Assembly: GCA_020628975.1 (NCBI GenBank)
Contig: JAHDEF010000021.1
Coordinates: 1 to 15,530 of the forward strand
Source of the DNA: Aquimarina sp.
Lineage (GTDB): Bacteria; Bacteroidota; Bacteroidia; Flavobacteriales; Flavobacteriaceae
Direction of reading: 5' to 3'
DNA length: 15,530 bases
The notes below the pieces were generated by a model that saw only the letters and a list, made by a program, of their open reading frames with translations, did no database searches and had not been told where the DNA came from. Both the position numbers and the translations under genes were made by a program. Positions 14,337-15,530 of the stretch are shown here, in pieces. Every line of letters begins with the position of its first letter. Positions within the stretch are counted from its first letter, which is position 1.

Positions 14337-14909
14337 TTATTTTGCAGTAGACACTAAAGAAGGTTTTATCAATATTTCCTTTTCAGTATCATAGTTATAG
14401 CCCTTTATTTTATCGAAAAGAATTACTTGCTTTAAATCATCAACATAGTCTACTAGCAGCGTTTCTGTATGATCAAAATCCCCAAAAGTAACATAAACCT
14501 CTTGATTACTAAGCTTTAGTTTAAATTTATCACCTTCTACAAGAACAACCTCCCAAAGCATAGATGCTAAGGGTATATTTTGTGACTTTTGAGTCACCAG
14601 CTTTTCTCTATCAATGGTATTTGACGACAAGAATTCATTATTGACTACATTTTTAATGGCGTAAAGATTGTTTTCTTTTAGCTCAAAGAGCCAAAATTGC
14701 TTTTTCCATCGAGTAGTAAAAAAGCCATCCCTAACCACATTATTATCTTCAGCCCTGACAAAAAGAGCTCTTTGAGGCTTACTCGCTAATTTGATTGCAA
14801 ATATTTGCTGATGTAAGTTTACGTCTTCTGATAAGTTTTGAGCGTTTAGCATAAAGCATCCCGCACATAATATTAACAGTAAATGTAGTTTTTTGAAATA
14901 ATTTTTCAT
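14337..14909 (-). CDS. Secreted hypothetical protein, 190 residues
   Basis: I do not recognise a family. A clear signal peptide (about 1-23) has a hydrophobic core LLLILCAGCFML and a cleavage site after LNA, before the mature N-terminus QNLSED. The CAGC could be read as a lipobox, but position -3 is cysteine rather than leucine, so an ordinary signal peptide is more likely. The mature part is rich in beta-strand patterns, including two similar phrases (IFAIKLASKPQRALFVRA and LYAIKNVVNNEFLSSN). This resembles the strand-loop repeats of beta-trefoil proteins, a weak resemblance only. Localisation would be periplasm, outer membrane surface or medium. It ends without its own terminator; the hairpin in the rimP leader lies about 97 bp downstream. 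Its 5' region carries three inverted repeats. Confidence 0.75.
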   Translation of the reverse strand: MKNYFKKLHLLLILCAGCFMLNAQNLSEDVNLHQQIFAIKLASKPQRALFVRAEDNNVVRDGFFTTRWKKQFWLFELKENNLYAIKNVVNNEFLSSNTIDREKLVTQKSQNIPLASMLWEVVLVEGDKFKLKLSNQEVYVTFGDFDHTETLLVDYVDDLKQVILFDKIKGYNYDTEKEILIKPSLVSTAK

Positions 14910-14917
14910 GACCTCGT

Positions 14918-14948
14918 AAATTAGTAAAACTTTGTTTTCTACTAATTT
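14918..14948. promoter_or_regulatory. Long hairpin just upstream of the secreted hypothetical gene
   Basis: AAATTAGTA (14918-14926) and TACTAATTT (14940-14948) form a perfect 9-bp inverted repeat. Four further inner pairs (AAAC with GTTT) continue it past a 2-base bulge to a 3-nt loop. On the minus strand it ends 8 nt before the ATG at 14909, so it would sit at the ribosome-binding region if transcribed. No T-run follows, so it is not an obvious terminator. Confidence 0.55.
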
Positions 14949-14965
14949 CTTGAAAAGAATTCAAG
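14949..14965. promoter_or_regulatory. Inverted repeat CTTGAA-N5-TTCAAG
   Basis: A perfect 6-bp inverted repeat with a 5-bp spacer directly abuts the hairpin at 14918-14948. It could be an operator half-site pair or part of a structured leader. Short palindromes arise by chance in AT-rich DNA, so confidence is modest. Confidence 0.35.
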
Positions 14966-14987
14966 TAACCGAAAATCATCTATCAAC

Positions 14988-15004
14988 TACCTAAATAATA
15001 GGTA
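14988..15004. promoter_or_regulatory. Inverted repeat TACCTA-N5-TAGGTA
   Basis: A perfect 6-bp inverted repeat with a 5-bp spacer, the same geometry as the neighbour at 14949-14965, about 80-95 bp upstream of the secreted hypothetical gene. It is a possible regulator site. No -33/-7 promoter could be matched confidently around it. Confidence 0.35.
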
Positions 15005-15178
15005 TCTATATAATTCATGTAAGAAAACTACAACTAATAAAATTTATCGGACTTATTAAAATGTTATTATTGGAGAAACTTTGAAGTTTTTAACGAAGAA
15101 AAATCATCATTTGGGTAGACCCCAGATGACAATAAAAAAATGTACTTATGTATAATCAGCAAAAATATATACCGTGAC

Positions 15179-15291
15179 ATCATTCCTTACTGAACAAGAA
15201 ATCTCATCCTGTTGATTTTTATACACTCAATGAGATCCTGAAATAAGTTCAAAATGAAGCAACTCTCATTATTAGTAATTGCGGATATTCA
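15179..15291. repeat. Dispersed palindromic repeat, copy B (113 bp)
   Basis: This is the partner of 2607-2719, same length and orientation, no gaps. Its stem is ATCTCAT (15201-15207) with ATGAGAT (15230-15236). Where copy A has a C-G pair at the inner end of the stem, copy B has T-A, so pairing is kept although both bases changed. The rest of the repeat, including the TCCTGAA-AAGTTC segment and the tail ending TATTCA, is also shared. Confidence 0.8.
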
Positions 15292-15339
15292 AAAAAAATA
15301 AAAAGACAACTATTATTAACCTTAGTTAAGTTAAGTTAC

Positions 15340-15366
15340 GTCATTCTTTACTCAATCAAGGATCAC
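15340..15366. repeat. Partial third copy (left end) of the dispersed repeat
   Basis: The segment begins GTCATTCTTTACTCAATCAAG and continues into GATCAC, matching the left end of copies A and B apart from a few substitutions and small indels. The right part with the paired stem is not recognisable, so this looks like a truncated or decayed copy. Confidence 0.5.
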
Positions 15367-15416
15367 TTTCTAAATTATCAAAATGCATAATTAAACCTTA
15401 GATTCCTTTAACTTTT

Positions 15417-15530
15417 TCAAGTTATATATTCATTTTTCCTAAAATGCATCCCTGTCCAATCTTTGTTTATAGGCATCATATCTATCAGCTCTAGATTATA
15501 ATCGCCTAAAATTTTCCATGGATACTCAGC
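15417..15530 (-). CDS. C-terminal end of an unidentified protein, cut by the window edge
   Basis: An open frame enters from the right edge on the minus strand and runs 37 codons to a TGA at 15417-15419. The peptide (AEYPWKILGDYNLELIDMMP, then INKDWTGMHF and a short basic tail) has a balanced, protein-like composition with tryptophan, glycine and charged residues rather than the AT-driven K/I/N/F bias of random frames here. I cannot assign a family from so short a tail. The 5' part lies outside the window. Confidence 0.6.
   Translation of the reverse strand, partial: AEYPWKILGDYNLELIDMMPINKDWTGMHFRKNEYIT

Larger units (their letters stand above)
14910..15416. other. Repeat-rich intergenic gap before the right-end gene
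   Basis: No gene is supported. It contains three inverted repeats (14918-15004), a small hairpin (15107-15129: TCATTTGGG and CCCAGATGA around a 5-nt loop), repeat copy B (15179-15291) and the left end of another copy (15340-15366). The rest is AT-rich and unassigned. Confidence 0.7.

Noticed and set aside
14834..14909. Lipoprotein signal (CAGC) in the 190-residue protein
   Set aside because: Position -3 is Cys instead of Leu and a good signal peptidase I site (LNA before Q) lies just after it.
14779..14979. 66-codon minus-strand frame overlapping the start of the secreted hypothetical gene
   Set aside because: It is out of frame with the signal-peptide protein, reads through the hairpin region and has no recognisable features.

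Overview
The window reads as chromosomal DNA of a Bacteroidota bacterium, most likely a (probably marine) member of the Flavobacteriaceae. The signs are strong AT-richness, a protein with a C-terminal type IX secretion (T9SS) sorting domain, a Bacteroidota-style -33/-7 promoter (TTG, 19 bp, TAGGTTTA), secreted proteins whose signal peptides end in NAQ, and an IF2 with a long charged and RGG-rich N-terminal arm.

Layout from left to right. (1) A 7-bp tandem repeat (23-99) lies beyond the 3' end of a minus-strand operon pxpA-pxpB-pxpC (2549 to 241) for ATP-dependent 5-oxoprolinase. (2) A gap (2550-2900) holds a dispersed palindromic repeat and a terminator. (3) A minus-strand pair follows: an ECF-type sigma factor and a membrane-anchored, anti-sigma-like protein with a TonB-like C-terminus, overlapping by 4 bp. 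(4) Divergent from it on the plus strand is a secreted CarboxypepD_reg plus von Willebrand A protein of the YfbK family, ended by a strong hairpin terminator. (5) A minus-strand gene encodes a 767-residue secreted modular protein: beta-helix, F-type (fucose) lectin domain, fascin-like module and T9SS signal. It has a good promoter and an operator-like palindrome. (6) A gap (9060-9548) carries a long inverted repeat and the infB terminator. (7) The core operon rimP-nusA-infB runs on the minus strand. Its predicted leader contains an intrinsic terminator only about 10 nt before the rimP start codon. (8) A small secreted hypothetical protein has several inverted repeats in its 5' region. (9) A 507-bp repeat-rich gap follows. 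(10) The last 38 codons of an unrecognised minus-strand gene run off the right end.

Functionally this is a mix of housekeeping genes (5-oxoproline recycling, translation initiation, transcription elongation, ribosome maturation) and cell-surface genes (the sigma/anti-sigma/vWA cluster, and a secreted lectin-bearing protein possibly aimed at fucose-containing glycans). No complete mobile element, CRISPR array, tRNA or rRNA was seen. The most interesting signals are the terminator inside the rimP-nusA-infB leader, a perfect fucose-binding motif in the T9SS cargo protein, and a 113-bp repeat whose two copies keep a stem by a compensatory base change.
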